Source: JARIHC01 sp035692985
GTDB taxonomy: Bacteria > Patescibacteriota > Saccharimonadia > Saccharimonadales > UBA4665
Length of the DNA stretch: 64,000 nt
Assembly (NCBI GenBank): GCA_035692985.1
Contig: DASSHG010000005.1
Coordinates: forward strand, 44,237 to 108,236
Direction of reading: 5' to 3'
Both the position numbers and the translations under genes were made by a program. The notes beneath the pieces were generated by a model. That model did no database searches. It worked only from the letters and a program-made list of their open reading frames with translations, and was not told the origin of the DNA. Position 1 is the stretch's first letter. Each line of letters begins with the position of its first letter. Shown here in pieces: positions 42,401 through 50,354 of the stretch.

Positions 42401-43026
42401 AGCTGCTCGTTGATTGTTACCTGCTCATCCCACCGGCTGGGGTGCTTGGGGTGTCCGTGATCCTGGATTTCCAGATAATAGCGGTCGCCAAAAACTTTTT
42501 TGTACCACTGGGCAATTTTTTTGGCGCCTTCATATTGACCCTGGCGCAACTGGTCGCCAACTTCGCTAGAGGCGCAGCCGCTCAAGCAAATCAAACCCTC
42601 GTTGTGTTCTTCCAGGAGCTCCCGGTCAATCCGCGGCCGGTAATAAAAGCCTTTCAGGTTGGCGGTGGTGCTAAGCGCCATCAGGTTACGGTAGCCGGTG
42701 TTATTCATGGCTAACAATATTAAGTGATAATTGTTTTTGTCTTTGGCGGGATCGCGCTCTTCCAGGCCGCGGGCTGCAACGTACGCCTCCATGCCGATAA
42801 CCGGGTTGATGCCGGCCGACTTGGCGGCTTTATAAAATTCAATGGTGCCGCTGAGTGTTCCGTGGTCGGTCACCGCCACGGCCTCCATACCCTGTTTTTT
42901 GACCTGGTCGACTAACGCCGGTACTTTAGTCAATCCATCCAGCAGGCTGTATTGAGTGTGGTTGTGTAGATGAACGTAGTCCGCCGGTTTAAGCGTTTGT
43001 TTTTTACTCCCCAAAATACCCCTCAA
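39412..43026 (-). CDS. dnaE: DNA polymerase III alpha subunit
   Basis: Replicative DNA polymerase, about 1204 aa. N-terminal PHP domain (HLHNHTQYSLLDGL, VTDHGTLSG, GMEAYVA), polymerase core with FGPGRGSAAGS and the catalytic acids in PDIDIDIQDTRRDEVI, the palm/fingers GVFQFESSGMKRYL and YQEQIIKL, then a helix-hairpin-helix region, an OB domain (TIGGIVTSVRDITTKNGRRMAFI) and a C-terminal tau-binding-like domain. The start is unclear: TTG at 43026 is listed, but TTG at 43014 has GAGGGG 4 nt upstream. An extended -10 (TGGTATAAT) is at 43055-43047. The stop overlaps that of the CAP gene. Confidence 0.96.
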   Translation of the reverse strand: MRGILGSKKQTLKPADYVHLHNHTQYSLLDGLTKVPALVDQVKKQGMEAVAVTDHGTLSGTIEFYKAAKSAGINPVIGMEAYVAARGLEERDPAKDKNNYHLILLAMNNTGYRNLMALSTTANLKGFYYRPRIDRELLEEHNEGLICLSGCASSEVGDQLRQGQYEGAKKIAQWYKKVFGDRYYLEIQDHGHPKHPSRWDEQVTINEQLFRLSEDLNIPCVVTCDAHYLKHEDQEAHEILLCVQTGSFLTDEKRMSLKDFELHVTDPKEVIGRWGADRPELITNSRAIAERCDVNIELDKILIPKFPVPKGETEKSYLHKLAWQGLAWRYGGADSKKSSQLTETAAKKLLTKEIIERAEYELGIMDSMGFNGYFLIVQDFIKWGKNQGIIFGPGRGSAAGSIVSYALRITEIEPLKYNLMFERFLNPGRISMPDIDIDIQDTRRDEVIQYCINKYGKDRVANIVTFGRMAARNAVRDVSRVLQVPYAEADRLAKMIPPPIQGRHIPLAKALKSDRDLKHEYSSNPTAKQVFDLAMQLEGTIRSHGVHAAGVVIAPEDIVNYTPLEMAQKGVIATQYSMGPIEELGLLKMDFLGLSNLTILNNALRIIRRVHGKKIELGEIPNDDEKTFELLQRGDTTGVFQFESSGMKRYLKELKPTVFEDVATMGALYRPGPMVQIPNFIQGKNNPGHVKYLHKSLEPVLSETYGAMVYQEQIIKLLQMVAGYSAGEADLVRKAIGKKKRDIMKAEEPKFINGCLKQGLTKAQAEKLWGQIQPFADYSFNKAHATCYGQISYWTAYLKAHYPAEFMAALMTSDYDDTDRLAIEITECKHMGITVLPPDVNESFVEFAVVPNKQEIRFGLAAIKNVGTGAVEEILRARHEGSFKDLEDFLRRVNSTVVNRKAMESLIKAGAFDRFEERGVLLHNLERIMAFTSRLQKQASSGQTDLFGSLGDDASAQSEHRQQLELQTPPTELDGHQQLQWERELLGLYLSRHPLETFEAFLAEQTVPLNSLEAGHEGQMVTIGGIVTSVRDITTKNGRRMAFIKLEDHFGELEIILFPGGYEQHAALLQQDKIVLIRGKVNSRDKDGRVSGEIKVNVEKAKEITAEDAAAYQPTGDKKQLNEPVTAVPVSERVYIRMASTQDEDKLLSLKKTIDTHKGETEVVLVLGAESSKQAIKLPGGISRSGKGLDQLKELVGTDNLVIR

Positions 43027-43046
43027 GAATCTTAACTTGTGGTTAA

Positions 43047-43055
43047 ATTATACCA
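43047..43055 (-). promoter_or_regulatory. Extended -10 promoter of dnaE
   Basis: Minus-strand TGGTATAAT. It lies just downstream of the YtxH-like gene and gives dnaE its own short-leader transcript. Confidence 0.5.
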
Positions 43056-43069
43056 CTCCTGCGTGGGTT

Positions 43070-43486
43070 CTATTTTTTGAGATACTTTTTGAGATGCTCG
43101 AGCGCTTTACCGGCATCCTTGACGGCTTTTTCCAGGTCGCGGTCTTCGGCGTCGCCCTCGCGGACGGCGCGTAGCACTTCGCCGGCCTTGGTTTTACTGT
43201 CCTGGGCCTTGTCAACCAGGTCAGCGTATTCTTTTTGGGCGGCCTTGCCCAGCTTGGCTTGGTTGGCTTTGGCTTGTCCGGCAGCTTTATCCAGCTCGGT
43301 TTGTAGTTTCTTGAGGTCTTTTTCGGCTTCGGCCACGCCCTTATCGGCGGTATCTTTGATGTCCCCGCGGGTTTCGCGGCCGCTTTTGGGAGCCGTCAGT
43401 ACACCGGCCAAGTAACCGACTACACCGGCAATCATGCTGCCGATGGCTATTTTTTTAGCGGTATCCTTTTGCTTACGTCGCATCAT
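43070..43486 (-). CDS. YtxH-like membrane-anchored coiled-coil protein
   Basis: 138 aa. A basic start MMRRKQKDTAKK, one membrane helix with the YtxH-type Gly-rich pattern IAIGSMIAGVVGYLAGVLTAPKSGRETR, then a highly charged helical tail with Lys/Ala/Asp heptads. The family is thought to be a stress-related envelope or cytoplasmic scaffold. It overlaps the upstream 82-aa gene by ATGA and is co-transcribed with it. Confidence 0.8.
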   Translation of the reverse strand: MMRRKQKDTAKKIAIGSMIAGVVGYLAGVLTAPKSGRETRGDIKDTADKGVAEAEKDLKKLQTELDKAAGQAKANQAKLGKAAQKEYADLVDKAQDSKTKAGEVLRAVREGDAEDRDLEKAVKDAGKALEHLKKYLKK

Positions 43487-43731
43487 TTTTTCCCCTGCAT
43501 AATTTTGATGATATTGCGGACCAGCTTAAAGAAAGCCAACCGGCCGGATGTGTCGCGCAAAACTTCGGCGGCCGATTCGACGGACTCAACGGCATCTTCG
43601 GCCTTTTCCACGACCTGCCGCAAGCTGCCGAGCAACTTTATAATAATTGCCAGAGCCGCGATACACAGGAGAAAAAAGACGCTGAGTAAGACACACAGGA
43701 TGATAATCAGCACTTGGTCGGTAGTAGTCAT
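43483..43731 (-). CDS. Small membrane protein with amphipathic tail, 82 aa
   Basis: One hydrophobic segment (about residues 6-33, VLIIILCVLLSVFFLL) followed by a charged helix VVEKAEDAVESVESAAEVL and a basic end. It resembles DUF948-like proteins commonly found beside YtxH genes. TATACT (43743-43738) ends 6 nt before the ATG, with TTGCAA 16 nt further up, so the mRNA is probably leaderless. Confidence 0.75.
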   Translation of the reverse strand: MTTTDQVLIIILCVLLSVFFLLCIAALAIIIKLLGSLRQVVEKAEDAVESVESAAEVLRDTSGRLAFFKLVRNIIKIMQGKK

Positions 43732-43737
43732 GGTTCT

Positions 43738-43743
43738 AGTATA
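43738..43743 (-). promoter_or_regulatory. -10 box (TATACT) 6 nt before the 82-aa gene
   Basis: Minus-strand TATACT, six bases, ATG at 43731. Confidence 0.5.
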
Positions 43744-43756
43744 TAAGGCTTAGGAA

Positions 43757-44653
43757 TTATTGCAATTTTTGGCGTAGGTAGCCGCGTAGTTCGCCGTCGG
43801 TATCCGGCCGCTGCAAAGCAAAATCGAAGACAGTTTTCAGGTAGCCGAGCGGGTTTCCAGTGTCATAATATCGGCCGCCTTGGACCTCGCAGCCGTAAAT
43901 ATGATGGCCATCGCCGATCATCGCCTGCATGGCGTCCTGAAGGTGGAATTCGCCGCTCTGGTCATGATGGTCGAGCTGTTTTTGCAGATAGCCGAGAATG
44001 GCGGGATCCAGCAAGTAGCCGCTGACGCTTGCCAAATCAGACGGCGCTTTGGTCCTGCTGCCGGGCTTTTCAACGATGGTAGTCATGTCCAGCAAGCCAG
44101 CCTCCAGCTCTTTGCCGGCCACGTAACCGTAGCGTTTATAATCTTCTTCGCCATCGCGCCGCACACAGGTCAGTACGGAGCCGCCGTGCTTGGCGCGCGT
44201 ATCCATCAGCTGGCGGAAACGGCTGGGTTTAGCCACCACGAAGTCGTCGGCGTAAGTATAGATGAACGGCTCGTCGCCAATCAGATGCGCGGCGTTCAGG
44301 ACCGGCGTGCCGGTGCCGTAAGGGCCTTTCTGACGGATGTAGGCAAAATTGGCCAGCTCGGAAATCTTTTTAGTTTCATTCAACAGTTTAGTTTTGCCGC
44401 CCTGCCTGAGATTAGTCCTGAGCTCCATACTCATGTGGTCAAAATGGTCTTCAATGGAGCGTTTGTGGTAGCCGGTGACGATAACGATGTCTTCAATGCC
44501 GGCCTCCACTAGCTCCTCCACGATAAACTGGATGATCGGCTTGTCGACCAGCGGCAGCATCTCCTTGGGCATGGCTTTGGTGAACGGCAAAAACCGCGTC
44601 CCAAACCCGGCCGCCGCAATAACCGCTTTCCTGACTTTTTGCTGGCTCATCAT
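43757..44653 (-). CDS. galU: UTP-glucose-1-phosphate uridylyltransferase
   Basis: Makes UDP-glucose from UTP and glucose-1-phosphate for surface polysaccharide and lipid sugars. 298 aa. The nucleotide-binding GFGTRFLPFTKAMPKEMLPLVDKP, VEELVEAGIEDIVIVTG, YADDFVVAKPS and VEKPGSRTKAPSDLASVSGYLL are typical of GalU. Two ATGs (44653 and 44650) stand in tandem close behind TATGAT/TAGAAT -10-like boxes, so either could be the first codon of a very short leader. Confidence 0.95.
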   Translation of the reverse strand: MMSQQKVRKAVIAAAGFGTRFLPFTKAMPKEMLPLVDKPIIQFIVEELVEAGIEDIVIVTGYHKRSIEDHFDHMSMELRTNLRQGGKTKLLNETKKISELANFAYIRQKGPYGTGTPVLNAAHLIGDEPFIYTYADDFVVAKPSRFRQLMDTRAKHGGSVLTCVRRDGEEDYKRYGYVAGKELEAGLLDMTTIVEKPGSRTKAPSDLASVSGYLLDPAILGYLQKQLDHHDQSGEFHLQDAMQAMIGDGHHIYGCEVQGGRYYDTGNPLGYLKTVFDFALQRPDTDGELRGYLRQKLQ

Positions 44654-44749
44654 TTCGATTCTATCATAGTTACCAGTTCTTCTTGCAATTATGGAAGAAT
44701 GAGTTTATATTTACCTTAGCTATTTGGGTAATTAGCAATCGGAGGTACC

Positions 44750-45301
44750 ATGACAGCCGAAACACTAGGTCGGGAATCTAATTTAAGTGAAGTCCGCGAA
44801 GCACTGGAGCGAGATATAGAACATCATACGGGGATCGCTCATCAGGCATATGAAGCTACCCTCATACCCGGTAACACTATGACGAGTATTGTCTATCACC
44901 CTGAAGCTAGGGGGGAGTGGCATGTTGATAAGGACGATCCGGATTTCGCTTACAAGCTTGTCGTCGGTACAGCACCGGGCTGGAGACACACAACTCTTTT
45001 AGAGCGGTTCAGGTCACTTGAAGAACCAATAGCTTATCTTGTGCACGAGGATGATTATAATACCGTAATCTTCCGGAATGGAGATGTGGAGCTGGAGGCT
45101 CATAGCGGCATAGTTGAGCCGCACGCTTTCAACCATGCAGGAATTCCTTCTGGAGCAATAGAATCATCCAGAGATACCGGCCCCAAGACGCTAGAAAAAA
45201 TCGAGAGAGCCGTAGAGATCGTGCATACAGGCGAGACTGAAAAGTGGGAAAATGAGAGACGACTGGCAGCTATAGCTGGTGGGTTTGACGGCGGTCTTTA
45301 A
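44750..45301 (+). CDS. Hypothetical protein, 183 aa
   Basis: Soluble protein without a recognised family. Central alternating hydrophobic stretches (TMTSIVYHPEARGEWHVD, PIAYLVHEDDYNTVIF, GDVELEAHSGIVEPHAFNHAG) suggest a beta-rich domain; the last 40 residues are helical. His residues at EWHVD, VHED, EAHSG and PHAFNH could bind metal but no cupin or other motif is complete. Good ribosome site GGAGG 4 nt before the ATG. Divergent from galU. Confidence 0.65.
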   Translation: MTAETLGRESNLSEVREALERDIEHHTGIAHQAYEATLIPGNTMTSIVYHPEARGEWHVDKDDPDFAYKLVVGTAPGWRHTTLLERFRSLEEPIAYLVHEDDYNTVIFRNGDVELEAHSGIVEPHAFNHAGIPSGAIESSRDTGPKTLEKIERAVEIVHTGETEKWENERRLAAIAGGFDGGL

Positions 45302-45314
45302 GCCTAACTACCGG

Positions 45315-46766
45315 CTAGCAGTTCAGCTGCTTTTTGATAAGGTTCTGAGCGAGCGATGGGTTGGCTTTGCCTTTGGACGCTTTCATAACTTGGCCGACCA
45401 GAAAGCCGATGGCTTTCGTTTCACCGCTCTTGACGTCCTCGGCGGCTTTGGGATTGTCGTTTAATACCTGCTCCACAATTTGCGCTATCTCACCCTCGTC
45501 GGAAACCTGCAGTAGATTCTTATCGGCAGCGATCTTTTCGGGCTCTTCGTTGGTTCGCAGCATTTCTGCCAAGATCTCTTTGGCGGCGGTCGAGCTTAAT
45601 TTATTGCTTGAAACCATCTGCGACAATTTAATAAATGCTTCGTCCTTAACAGGTGTCTCGTTCGTAGTGGCGACTTCCGCCGTTTCTTCATTCGCGTTAT
45701 CAAGCATCATCCAGAAAGCGATACGCCGGGCATGTTCAGCACCATTGCTTGCGAGAATGCGGGATACGAGTTTGGCGGTCTCCGGAACAGCGATGATGTC
45801 TTCGATTACTTTGCTATCAATGTCGATTGTCTTAAATTTCTCACGGTAATCATTAGGAAGCTCGGACATTTCTTTTTTAATCTTGTCGATGTAGTCCTGC
45901 TCAATGACAATCGGCGGAATATCCGGGTCGGGCATGTAGCGGTAATCGTCGGCATCTTCTTTGGTGCGCTGGCTGAAAGTTTTCTGCTTGGAATCATCCC
46001 AGCCGCGGGTTTCTTGCACCACTCGCTCGTTTTTTTCCAGCAGCTCGATCTGGCGGTTGATTTCATAGTCGACGGCTTTTTCGACGGCTTTGAAACTGTT
46101 TAGGTTCTTGGTCTCGGACCGGGTTCCCAGCTCATCGGTCTGGCTGACGCTGACATTAACATCGAAGCGCATGTTGCCGTAAAACAGATTGGCATCAGAG
46201 ACGTCGGCGTAGCGCATGCGCAGATACAGCTCGCGGGCGTAAGCCTTGGCCTCGGCGCTGGTGTGCATGTCCGGCTCGCTGACAATTTCTAGCAGCGGCG
46301 TGCCGGCGCGGTTTAGGTCCACCAGGCTGTAATCCTGGCCGGCATGATGCGTGCTTTTGCCGGCGTCTTCTTCCAGGTGCGCCCGGGTGATGCCAATGGT
46401 TTTTTCGGCGCCATCAACTTCAATCTTGACCGAACCGCCGGCAATAACCGGCTCGTCGTACTGGCTGATTTGGTAGCCCTTGGGCAGGTCGGGATAGAAA
46501 TAGTGCTTGCGATCAAACTTGCTGAAATGCTCCGGCTCCGTGCCCAGCGCGAAAGCGGCGCGGGTCGCCAGATGGATAGCCTCGGCGTTTAGTACCGGCA
46601 GTGCACCCGGCAGGCCGAAATCTATGTGGCTGACCAACGTATTAGGCGGCGCTTCGCGGGCATCATTGCCAACGGCCGAGAAGAGCTTGGTTTTAGTCTT
46701 AAGCTGGACGTGACACTCGATGCCGATAGTGGCCCTGTATTTGGCGCGGATGGCGTCGCTGATCAT
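45315..46766 (-). CDS. gatB: Aspartyl/glutamyl-tRNA amidotransferase subunit B
   Basis: Kinase/tRNA-binding subunit of the GatCAB complex that converts Glu-tRNA-Gln (and Asp-tRNA-Asn) to the amide. 483 aa, usual length. GIECHVQLKTKTKLFSAVGN, PGALPVLN, HLEEDAGKSTH and DLNRAGTPLLEIVSEPD define the cradle domain; YRYMPDPDIPP and the C-terminal YqeY-like helical domain (IGFLVGQVMKASKGKANP) follow. ATG overlaps the stop of the 119-aa gene. Last gene of gatC-gatA-unknown-gatB. Confidence 0.96.
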   Translation of the reverse strand: MISDAIRAKYRATIGIECHVQLKTKTKLFSAVGNDAREAPPNTLVSHIDFGLPGALPVLNAEAIHLATRAAFALGTEPEHFSKFDRKHYFYPDLPKGYQISQYDEPVIAGGSVKIEVDGAEKTIGITRAHLEEDAGKSTHHAGQDYSLVDLNRAGTPLLEIVSEPDMHTSAEAKAYARELYLRMRYADVSDANLFYGNMRFDVNVSVSQTDELGTRSETKNLNSFKAVEKAVDYEINRQIELLEKNERVVQETRGWDDSKQKTFSQRTKEDADDYRYMPDPDIPPIVIEQDYIDKIKKEMSELPNDYREKFKTIDIDSKVIEDIIAVPETAKLVSRILASNGAEHARRIAFWMMLDNANEETAEVATTNETPVKDEAFIKLSQMVSSNKLSSTAAKEILAEMLRTNEEPEKIAADKNLLQVSDEGEIAQIVEQVLNDNPKAAEDVKSGETKAIGFLVGQVMKASKGKANPSLAQNLIKKQLNC

Positions 46767-47122
46767 TTTTCCAACGCCCCTAAGTCACGCAGCGCTTGGC
46801 GGAAGCCGGCCAGCGCTTCTAAAATGTCTTGTTTTTTGAGCGTCCGAACGTCTTGATCACCAATCCTGCCGCGCAGCTTGTGGCCGAACCATGCCAGGTC
46901 ATTGGCAGTCAGGTCATGCTGGGCGGAAACCAGCCTTTCGCCGGCGGTTTTACCCTTGTAACGGCGGCTTTTGAGGGCTTCGCACAACAGGTCGTCAGCG
47001 GCAATAATAGCCTGCGGCCAAGTCTTGCGAGTGGCGCAATATTTTTGCAGATCCAACCAGCGCTCCTGGAATTTTTGGGCATTAAGTTTGCGCGGATGGC
47101 GGCGGAACGGCACCAATCTCAT
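46763..47122 (-). CDS. Conserved-type helical protein inside the gat operon, 119 aa
   Basis: Basic, all-helical protein with no recognised domain. The block WPQAIIAADDLLCEALKSRR followed by GKTAGERLVSAQ and LAWFGHKLR looks like a small four-helix protein I associate with CPR genomes, but I cannot name a family. It overlaps both gatA (stop side, 4 nt) and gatB (ATGA-type), so its translation is coupled to both. The position suggests a link to tRNA-dependent amidation or just operon sharing. Confidence 0.75.
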   Translation of the reverse strand: MRLVPFRRHPRKLNAQKFQERWLDLQKYCATRKTWPQAIIAADDLLCEALKSRRYKGKTAGERLVSAQHDLTANDLAWFGHKLRGRIGDQDVRTLKKQDILEALAGFRQALRDLGALEK

Positions 47123-48531
47123 GCTAGTACCCCCTCGGCCTGTTTGGCGAAAGCCAGCAACTCGCGGTCGGCTTTCTGCGGAGCAATGAGCTGTACGCCC
47201 ACCGGCAATCCGTCAATCTCACTGGCAGGCAGGCTGATGGCCGCGTTGCCAACTAAGTTCTCTCCAACCGTCATGATATCGCTCAGGTACATCTGCAGGG
47301 GGTCATTGACATTTTCACCAATCTTGAAAGCTGTCGTTGGCGCCACCGGCCCGACTAGAAAATCGACCTGTTTGAACGCTTTTTCGCACTCCTTAATAAG
47401 TTTAGTGCGCACAGTTTGGGCTTTTTTATAATATGCGTCGTAGTAGCCGGTGCTAAGCACGTGGGTGCCGATCATAATGCGCCGCTTGGCTTCCTTGCCA
47501 AAACCGCGGCCGCGCGACTTGGTATAACTTTCGTCCATGGTTTTGGCGCCCTCGTAGCTGTAGCCGAAGCGCTGCCCGTCGTAGCGGCCCAAATTACTGC
47601 TAACTTCCGCCGGACACAGAATGTAGTAAACCGCCAGGGCCAGTGGCAGCGACGGCAGGCTGATTTCGGTAATTTCGGCGCCAGCAGTTTCCAGCTTCTT
47701 AACGGCTCCGTTAACCACATTTATGATTTTAGGATCAAGGCCTTCACTCATATGCTCGCGGATAATTCCGATTTTTTTACCTTTCAGCGAACCGTCCAGC
47801 TTGGTATAGCCTAGCGGGTCGCGCTCGATGGTTGTTCCGTCGAGATCATCGCGTCCGGCCATGACATCCAATACCAACGCGGCGTCTTCGACCGTCCGCG
47901 CCAGCGGACCGATCACGTCCAAACTGGAGCCCATGGCTACCACACCGCTGCGGCTGACCAGCCCATAAGTTGGTTTATAACCAACACAGCCGGTAAAGCT
48001 GGCCGGCTGACGGATTGAACCGCCGGTGTCAGTGCCGAGCGCGAATGGCACCATATCCAGCACTACGGCCACCGCCGAGCCGCCGGAACTGCCGCCCGGT
48101 ACGCGCGTCTTGTCATGGGGGTTCTTGGTAGTGAAAAAGTCGCTGTTTTCAGTGGATGTGCCATGCGCGAAGGCGTCCAGATTGGCCTTGGCGACGCAGA
48201 TGGCGCCTTCGGCTTCCAGCTTTTCTATGGCCGTGGCTTGGTACGGCGCCTCAAAACCGCGCAATATATTGCTAGCGGCCGTGGTCTCGGCGCCGAAGAC
48301 TAAAAAGTTGTCTTTAGCGATAAACGGCACGCCGGCCAGCCGGCCTTTTATCTCGCCTTTGTCAACTTTCGCGGCCCGCCCGCGGGCACGCTTTTCGGTG
48401 GTGGCTATAATAGCATCGTATTCTTTATTGGCGGCAATCGCCTTCAGTGATTGCTCCACCAAGTCAACGGCCTTCAGCTCACCGGCTTGCACTTTGGCGG
48501 CAATTTGGTCGATCGGCAGCCACTGGCTCAT
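47119..48531 (-). CDS. gatA: Aspartyl/glutamyl-tRNA amidotransferase subunit A
   Basis: Amidase subunit of GatCAB that releases ammonia from glutamine. 470 aa. The Ser-cisSer-Lys triad is visible: Lys in VPFIAKDNFL, cis-Ser in PGGSSGGSAVAV and the nucleophile in GTDTGGSIRQPASF. C-terminal helices close the active site. ATG overlaps the TAA of gatC by one base, so gatC-gatA are coupled. Confidence 0.97.
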   Translation of the reverse strand: MSQWLPIDQIAAKVQAGELKAVDLVEQSLKAIAANKEYDAIIATTEKRARGRAAKVDKGEIKGRLAGVPFIAKDNFLVFGAETTAASNILRGFEAPYQATAIEKLEAEGAICVAKANLDAFAHGTSTENSDFFTTKNPHDKTRVPGGSSGGSAVAVVLDMVPFALGTDTGGSIRQPASFTGCVGYKPTYGLVSRSGVVAMGSSLDVIGPLARTVEDAALVLDVMAGRDDLDGTTIERDPLGYTKLDGSLKGKKIGIIREHMSEGLDPKIINVVNGAVKKLETAGAEITEISLPSLPLALAVYYILCPAEVSSNLGRYDGQRFGYSYEGAKTMDESYTKSRGRGFGKEAKRRIMIGTHVLSTGYYDAYYKKAQTVRTKLIKECEKAFKQVDFLVGPVAPTTAFKIGENVNDPLQMYLSDIMTVGENLVGNAAISLPASEIDGLPVGVQLIAPQKADRELLAFAKQAEGVLA

Positions 48532-48824
48532 TAACCGAGCATCCGTTTGACTTTGATCTGGTTATCTTTGGTATCCGGCACGTTCTTTAATAGGTCCGCC
48601 GGCCGATAGCCGTAATCCCGCACCTCATCCTTGCGTGTGACGTCAGTCAGACCGGTAACCTGATTAGTCGGTTCCAGACCGTCAACCTCGACAGTTTGCA
48701 ACTGTTTGACATATTCCAAAATGGCCGACAGGTCCTCCCGGAACTCCTCAATCTCGTCTTCGGTGAGGTCAAGACGTGCGAGTCGAGCCAATTTTAAAAT
48801 ATCTTCCCGGGAAAGTTTCGCCAT
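48531..48824 (-). CDS. gatC: Aspartyl/glutamyl-tRNA amidotransferase subunit C
   Basis: Small stabilising subunit that wraps around the GatA/GatB interface. 97 aa: two N-terminal helices (LSREDILKLARLARLDLTEDE, FREDLSAILEYVKQLQTV) and the conserved DGLEPTNQVTGLTDVTRKDEVRDY tail. First gene of the operon; an extended -10 (TGGTACAAT) ends 11 nt before the ATG at 48824. Confidence 0.94.
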   Translation of the reverse strand: MAKLSREDILKLARLARLDLTEDEIEEFREDLSAILEYVKQLQTVEVDGLEPTNQVTGLTDVTRKDEVRDYGYRPADLLKNVPDTKDNQIKVKRMLG

Positions 48825-48936
48825 GGTTATCTACAATTGTACCAGAGCCGCCGACAAAAAGTGAATATTTTATATCTGTTAATTTGACAGCGTAGCCAAC
48901 GGTTGCTTTACAAATTATTAACTAAGGATTACGATT

Positions 48937-49794
48937 ATGCTAAGTAAGATTTTTCACACAGATCGGCTTGATATGAGCGAACGGGCTCCCTCTATCACTC
49001 AAGGTAGTACTGAACTTACACCTATCGTAGCTATCGGGGGATTACTAAGTGTCAAGCAACAGTGGCCGTTTTACGCTCCGCTGTTGAAAGATTCGAGTTG
49101 CGAGCTGGGAATCCGGAACCGTTTCTTTGCCATTCCCGACAGAGGCCTTGGCACTATCGAAGAAACGTACGGCAAACTTGAAGAAAAACTTATTGAAACG
49201 CATGAGAGACTGGACGGCCAAAGAGCAGTCCTGGCCGGTCACTCCTTAGGCGGCCTAATGACAACTATGCTAGCTTTGGAGCACCCGGATAAGGTTTCCG
49301 ATGCCGTCTGTATGGCGGGCCTGCAAGAGGGTATTAAATATGACACGCTGACAACGCATGCCTTGCGCTTGCTGTTGCGCCACCCGCCGGGAGAGGAAGA
49401 CATCGGGTACGACTCTGACTTTATGACCAGACATAAAGAACGGATCGCTAAAGAATGGTCGCCGGACACCTCGCTGCATCTTGTTTCACCGTCTTATGAT
49501 GATTTATTGCTGCACCCGCAAGGTTTACGTGTTGAGTTGCCGGACGGCCAAAAATCCCAAAAGCGGGTGGTCGGCCCACCGCTACCCGGCGCTGAATTTG
49601 TACTGCGGCGTATTCCCGGTATGCCGAAAGACGTTAAATTGCTCGGTTCACCAATATTGGTTGGCCATATTGATTTGGTAATATCGTGGTCTATGCTGCG
49701 CTACGCACGTGGCGTCAGACAAGGTGGAGTAGCTCAGGAACTACAAGAAACCGCCATCCCAGTCAATCCGGCCATTCTACCCCTGGCTGCCTAG
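48937..49794 (+). CDS. Alpha/beta-hydrolase (lipase/esterase-like)
   Basis: 285 aa. The nucleophile elbow is AVLAGHSLGGLMTTMLA (G-H-S-L-G, about residues 100-106), preceded by the strand TPIVAIGGLLS. A late HIDLVISW contains the candidate catalytic His and an acid residue could be in the DDLLLHP region. No signal peptide. Substrate unknown. AAGGAT lies 8 nt before the ATG. It is the gene just upstream of the DGR avd gene on the same strand. Confidence 0.8.
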   Translation: MLSKIFHTDRLDMSERAPSITQGSTELTPIVAIGGLLSVKQQWPFYAPLLKDSSCELGIRNRFFAIPDRGLGTIEETYGKLEEKLIETHERLDGQRAVLAGHSLGGLMTTMLALEHPDKVSDAVCMAGLQEGIKYDTLTTHALRLLLRHPPGEEDIGYDSDFMTRHKERIAKEWSPDTSLHLVSPSYDDLLLHPQGLRVELPDGQKSQKRVVGPPLPGAEFVLRRIPGMPKDVKLLGSPILVGHIDLVISWSMLRYARGVRQGGVAQELQETAIPVNPAILPLAA

Positions 49795-49855
49795 ATAGGC
49801 GTCTGAAGTTTTGGCTAATAATTAAAAAGGTTAATAATTCTTCCTTAGCGACAGA

Positions 49856-49884
49856 TTGACATAACTCCAAAATCTGTATATTGT
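49856..49884 (+). promoter_or_regulatory. Promoter of the DGR avd gene
   Basis: Perfect TTGACA (49856-49861), 17-nt spacer, TATTGT (49879-49884; TATATT at 49877 is an alternative with a 15-nt spacer), then 6 nt to ATG at 49891. Leaderless arrangement. Confidence 0.6.
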
Positions 49885-49890
49885 TGCCTG

Positions 49891-50229
49891 ATGCAGGAGT
49901 TGCCAGTTATTAACCGGACGCAGGAGCTTTACGAGGCCGTCAGCAAAATCACCGAAAAACTACCATCGCTCAAGCGGCAGACTATCGGCCGCCGGTTAGA
50001 AAACGACATTTTGCAATTACTCGACATATTGATAATGGCCAAACACGCCCCGTCCGCCCACAAAGGACCATATCTGATAAGAGCTTCGGCGCGGGCTGAG
50101 ATCATCCAATTCCAGCTGCGCATTCTGCTGACCCAAAAACTGGCCAACGAAACCACCTTACACCAACTGCAAGCCAAAGTAGCAGAAATCGGCCGCATGC
50201 TCGGCGGTTGGCGCAAAAGCGTCCAGTAG
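49891..50229 (+). CDS. avd: DGR accessory variability determinant (Avd-like four-helix bundle)
   Basis: 112-aa basic, all-helical protein. Four predicted helices (TQELYEAVSKITEKLPSLKR, RLENDILQLLDILIMAKHA, ARAEIIQFQLRILLTQKL, TTLHQLQAKVAEIGRML) and the ending GRMLGGWRKS fit the Avd / four-helix-bundle family. In known DGRs a pentamer of Avd binds the reverse transcriptase and the template RNA and is needed for mutagenic cDNA synthesis. Its stop lies 2 nt from the template repeat. Unusually, it is on the opposite strand from the reverse transcriptase and target gene, with its own consensus promoter. Confidence 0.88.
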   Translation: MQELPVINRTQELYEAVSKITEKLPSLKRQTIGRRLENDILQLLDILIMAKHAPSAHKGPYLIRASARAEIIQFQLRILLTQKLANETTLHQLQAKVAEIGRMLGGWRKSVQ

Positions 50230-50231
50230 AA

Positions 50232-50354
50232 CTTTTTGCCTCACCGACAGACCCAAGCCCTCGTCCGGGTTCGAGTTACCATTCGACCTGTCCAACTTCA
50301 GCTGGCCGCCGTTCGAGTTGACGTTGCCGACGTAGGAGTGGGCGCCAAAGGTTT
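50232..50354 (-). repeat. DGR template repeat (TR)
   Basis: Invariant donor copy of the DGR. It aligns without gaps to the VR 350 bp to the right over 123 bp. All 17 differences are at T on the plus strand, that is A in the template RNA sense (minus strand); none of the 93 other positions differs. Read in the VR frame the TR has six Asn codons (AAC/AAT), the codon type most favoured in DGR templates. The RNA must be made from the minus strand, convergent with avd. Confidence 0.93.
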
